Shown one piece after another: positions 6,146 to 7,449 of a DNA stretch of 7,449 nt. The stretch spans positions 1 to 7,449 of the forward strand of contig JAWLBR010000117.1 of NCBI GenBank assembly GCA_041687495.1, given 5' to 3'. The notes below the pieces were generated by a model. The model made no database searches, was not told the origin of the DNA, and saw nothing but the letters and a program-made list of their open reading frames with translations. Each line of letters opens with the position of its first letter. Within the stretch, counting starts at the first letter, position 1. Both the position numbers and the translations under genes were made by a program. This DNA comes from JAWLBR01 sp041687495 (GTDB lineage Bacteria; Bacillota; Limnochordia; DTU087; JAAYGB01).

Positions 6146-6175
6146 GATGTAGATGGATGTAGATGGATGTAGATG
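6146..6175 (+). repeat. Three perfect tandem copies of a 10-bp unit in the queA leader
   Basis: GATGTAGATG occurs three times without a mismatch at 6146-6155, 6156-6165 and 6166-6175, between the era stop and the queA ATG (6191). Each copy contains an ATG immediately followed by TAG (6147, 6157, 6167) and a second ATG (6153, 6163, 6173). Because the unit is not a multiple of three, these second ATGs fall in three different frames; the last is in frame with queA. Short perfect tandem repeats like this can change copy number by slippage. Confidence 0.9.
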
Positions 6176-6194
6176 GGTGGTAAAGGGAGCATGA
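6153..6194 (+). other. 13-codon upstream ORF ending on the queA start codon
   Basis: ATG 6153, inside the tandem repeat, opens MDVDGCRWVVKGA and stops at TGA 6192-6194, overlapping the queA ATG as ATGA. queA's own purine-rich site (AAGGGAG, 6183-6189) is only one base from its ATG, too close for normal initiation, so coupling through this mini-ORF, or from era, is possible. No independent ribosome binding site is obvious for the mini-ORF itself, so this is speculative. Confidence 0.25.
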
Positions 6195-7216
6195 GAGTTG
6201 ACGAGTTTGACTATCATCTGCCGGAGGAACTGATTGCACAGGAGCCGGCTACGCCAAGAGACTCTTCACGGCTGATGGTCGTTGACAGAAGCAGAGATGA
6301 TGTTTCACATAGACGCTTTTCAGATCTGCCGGGACTGCTCGCCCCCGGGGATGTTTTGGTGCTCAACGATACAAGAGTGATGCCAGCTCGTTTGATGGGA
6401 GCTAGAGCAGACACCGGTGGCCGGATTGAAGTGCTGCTGCTCAAGCAGGTGGGGCTAAACCAATGGGAGACCTTGGTTAAGCCTGGTAGGCGGGCCAAAG
6501 TTGGTACCCAAATAGTCTTTGGCGACGGAGAATTGAAGGGTGAAGTCCTAGACAAGACCGATGTGGGTGGGCGAGTGGTTCAGTTTGAGTTTGCGGGACC
6601 GTCGTTCGAGGCGATACTGGATCGATTGGGTCAGATGCCGCTGCCTCCGTATATCAAGGCGCAGTTAACGGATTCGGAACGCTACCAGACGGTATACGCC
6701 CGGGAAACCGGTTCTGCGGCGGCTCCCACGGCTGGACTGCATTTTACGCCACAGCTGTTGGCTGAGCTAGAGGGCCGGGGAGTGTCCCTGGAGTATATTA
6801 CTCTTCACGTGGGTCTGGGCACTTTTCGTCCGGTGAGCGCAGATACAATTGAAGAACATATCATGCACTCGGAATTCTTCAGAATCACGCAGCAGACGGC
6901 AGATGCAATTGCACAGGCCAAGTCTGAAGGTCGTCGAGTAATAGCTGTGGGGACAACCACCGTGCGAACCTTGGAAGCCGCTGCTGGTATGGGAGCATGG
7001 CAGGGTCGGGAGGGCTGGACCGACATTTTCATCTATCCGGGCTATCGCTTTCAAGTGATCGACGGGATGATAACCAACTTTCATCTGCCCAAGTCGACGC
7101 TGTTAATGTTGGTTTCCGCATTTGTCGGGCGGGAGCGGACCATGGAAGCCTATGGAAAAGCAGTAGAGGAGCGGTATCGTTTTTTCAGCTTTGGCGATGC
7201 AATGCTGCTGATCTAG
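6191..7216 (+). CDS. queA: S-adenosylmethionine:tRNA ribosyltransferase-isomerase QueA
   Basis: A 341-residue QueA, which transfers and isomerises the ribosyl part of S-adenosylmethionine onto preQ1-modified tRNA to give epoxyqueuosine, the penultimate step of queuosine formation in GUN-anticodon tRNAs. Family blocks are all present: MRVDEFDYHLPEELIAQEP (1-19), RDSSRLMVVDR (23-33), LVLNDTRVMPARL (56-68), APTAGLHFTPQLL (178-190), LHVGLGTFRPV (205-215), EEHIMHSEFF (221-230), GTTTVRTLE (254-262) and ITNFHLPKSTLLMLVSAF (294-311). Length is that of the family (about 340-350). ATG 6191 is chosen because the family starts with M-K/R-V-x-x-F-D-Y; ATG 6173, in the tandem repeat, would add MGGKGS. The near-touching purine-rich stretch before 6191 is unusual. 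tgt follows 48 bp later, the usual partner. Confidence 0.97.
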   Translation: MRVDEFDYHLPEELIAQEPATPRDSSRLMVVDRSRDDVSHRRFSDLPGLLAPGDVLVLNDTRVMPARLMGARADTGGRIEVLLLKQVGLNQWETLVKPGRRAKVGTQIVFGDGELKGEVLDKTDVGGRVVQFEFAGPSFEAILDRLGQMPLPPYIKAQLTDSERYQTVYARETGSAAAPTAGLHFTPQLLAELEGRGVSLEYITLHVGLGTFRPVSADTIEEHIMHSEFFRITQQTADAIAQAKSEGRRVIAVGTTTVRTLEAAAGMGAWQGREGWTDIFIYPGYRFQVIDGMITNFHLPKSTLLMLVSAFVGRERTMEAYGKAVEERYRFFSFGDAMLLI

Positions 7217-7264
7217 CTGATGCGTTGCAGTTTGAGTGCAGTTAAGCGGGTGAGGTGACAGGGT

Positions 7265-7449
7265 ATGGGCATTACTTTTAGTGTTGAATACGCGGCGCAG
7301 GACCACCGGGGCAGATTGGGGCGCCTGACCACTCCCCACGGTGAGATTCAGACACCGGTTTTTATGCCAGTGGGAACACAGGCAAGCGTAAAGGCTATGG
7401 CGCCTTGGGAAGTGAAAGAGGCCGGCGCAGAGATCATTTTGTCCAATAC
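7265..7449 (+). CDS. tgt: tRNA-guanine transglycosylase (Tgt), 5' part cut by the window end
   Basis: The first 61 residues of Tgt, which exchanges the wobble guanine of GUN-anticodon tRNAs for preQ1; QueA then acts on that product. Visible family features are the start MGITFSVEYAAQDHRGRLG, the block TPHGEIQTPVFMPVGTQASVKAM (24-46) and the sequence leading to the substrate pocket, EAGAEIILSNT. The catalytic Asp and the zinc-binding Cys/His lie beyond the window. A GAGGTGA site (7252-7258) sits six bases before the ATG. There is no terminator between queA and tgt, so they are probably one transcript. The gene runs off the right edge, so its length and integrity cannot be judged. Confidence 0.95.
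   Translation, partial: MGITFSVEYAAQDHRGRLGRLTTPHGEIQTPVFMPVGTQASVKAMAPWEVKEAGAEIILSN

Noticed and set aside
6146..6175. CRISPR array
   Set aside because: The units are 10 bp and directly adjacent with no spacers; this is a simple tandem repeat.
6123..6190. PreQ1 riboswitch before queA
   Set aside because: The leader is short and dominated by the 10-bp repeat; I see no pseudoknot-type stem with an A-rich tail.
6173..6190. queA start at ATG 6173
   Set aside because: It would add MGGKGS before the conserved family N-terminus MRVDEFDY, and the ATG belongs to the tandem repeat.

Overview
The window is a piece of a bacterial chromosome with every supported gene on the + strand. The gene set (YbeY-like position, DgkA, Cdd, Era, plus two DUF881 proteins) and the frequent GTG starts with purine-rich ribosome binding sites point to a Gram-positive-type Bacillota lineage of moderate GC. 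An uncultured Limnochordia- or Clostridia-like lineage would fit, but that is a guess from memory of gene order. No transposase, integrase, phage gene, tRNA, rRNA or CRISPR array is visible.

Layout. (1) Positions 1-737: the last codons of an upstream gene, overlapped by the ATG of a fusion protein joining a DgkA-type lipid kinase to a PAP2 phosphatase. (2) 738-1994: a short intergenic region with a 12-bp palindrome over a possible -10 element, then a secreted peptidoglycan-binding / LysM / LysM / M23 protein and a convincing intrinsic terminator. (3) 2103-4278: two tandem, diverged DUF881 proteins, each with one membrane anchor, a long extracytoplasmic region not seen in ordinary DUF881 proteins, a coiled coil and a C-terminal DUF881 domain. 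(4) 4342-6122: cdd, a GNAT acetyltransferase and era, tightly packed with overlapping ends. (5) 6123-7449: a 3 x 10-bp tandem repeat, then queA and the start of tgt, the last steps of queuosine tRNA modification.

How it fits together. In many Bacillota the conserved string is ybeY-dgkA-cdd-era. Here an envelope module (M23 protein plus two DUF881 proteins) sits between dgkA and cdd, a GNAT gene sits between cdd and era, and queA-tgt follows era. The left half therefore concerns undecaprenol/lipid phosphate and the cell wall, and the right half concerns nucleoside salvage, ribosome assembly and tRNA modification. The terminator at about 1960-1994 probably separates the two transcription units.

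Most interesting points: the paired extended DUF881 proteins; an otherwise well-conserved M23 domain whose last zinc ligand (His of HxH) is Asp; a DgkA domain with Asn where the catalytic Lys-Asp motif has Asp, fused to an intact-looking phosphatase; and the repeat at the queA start, which creates a mini-ORF ending on the queA ATG.
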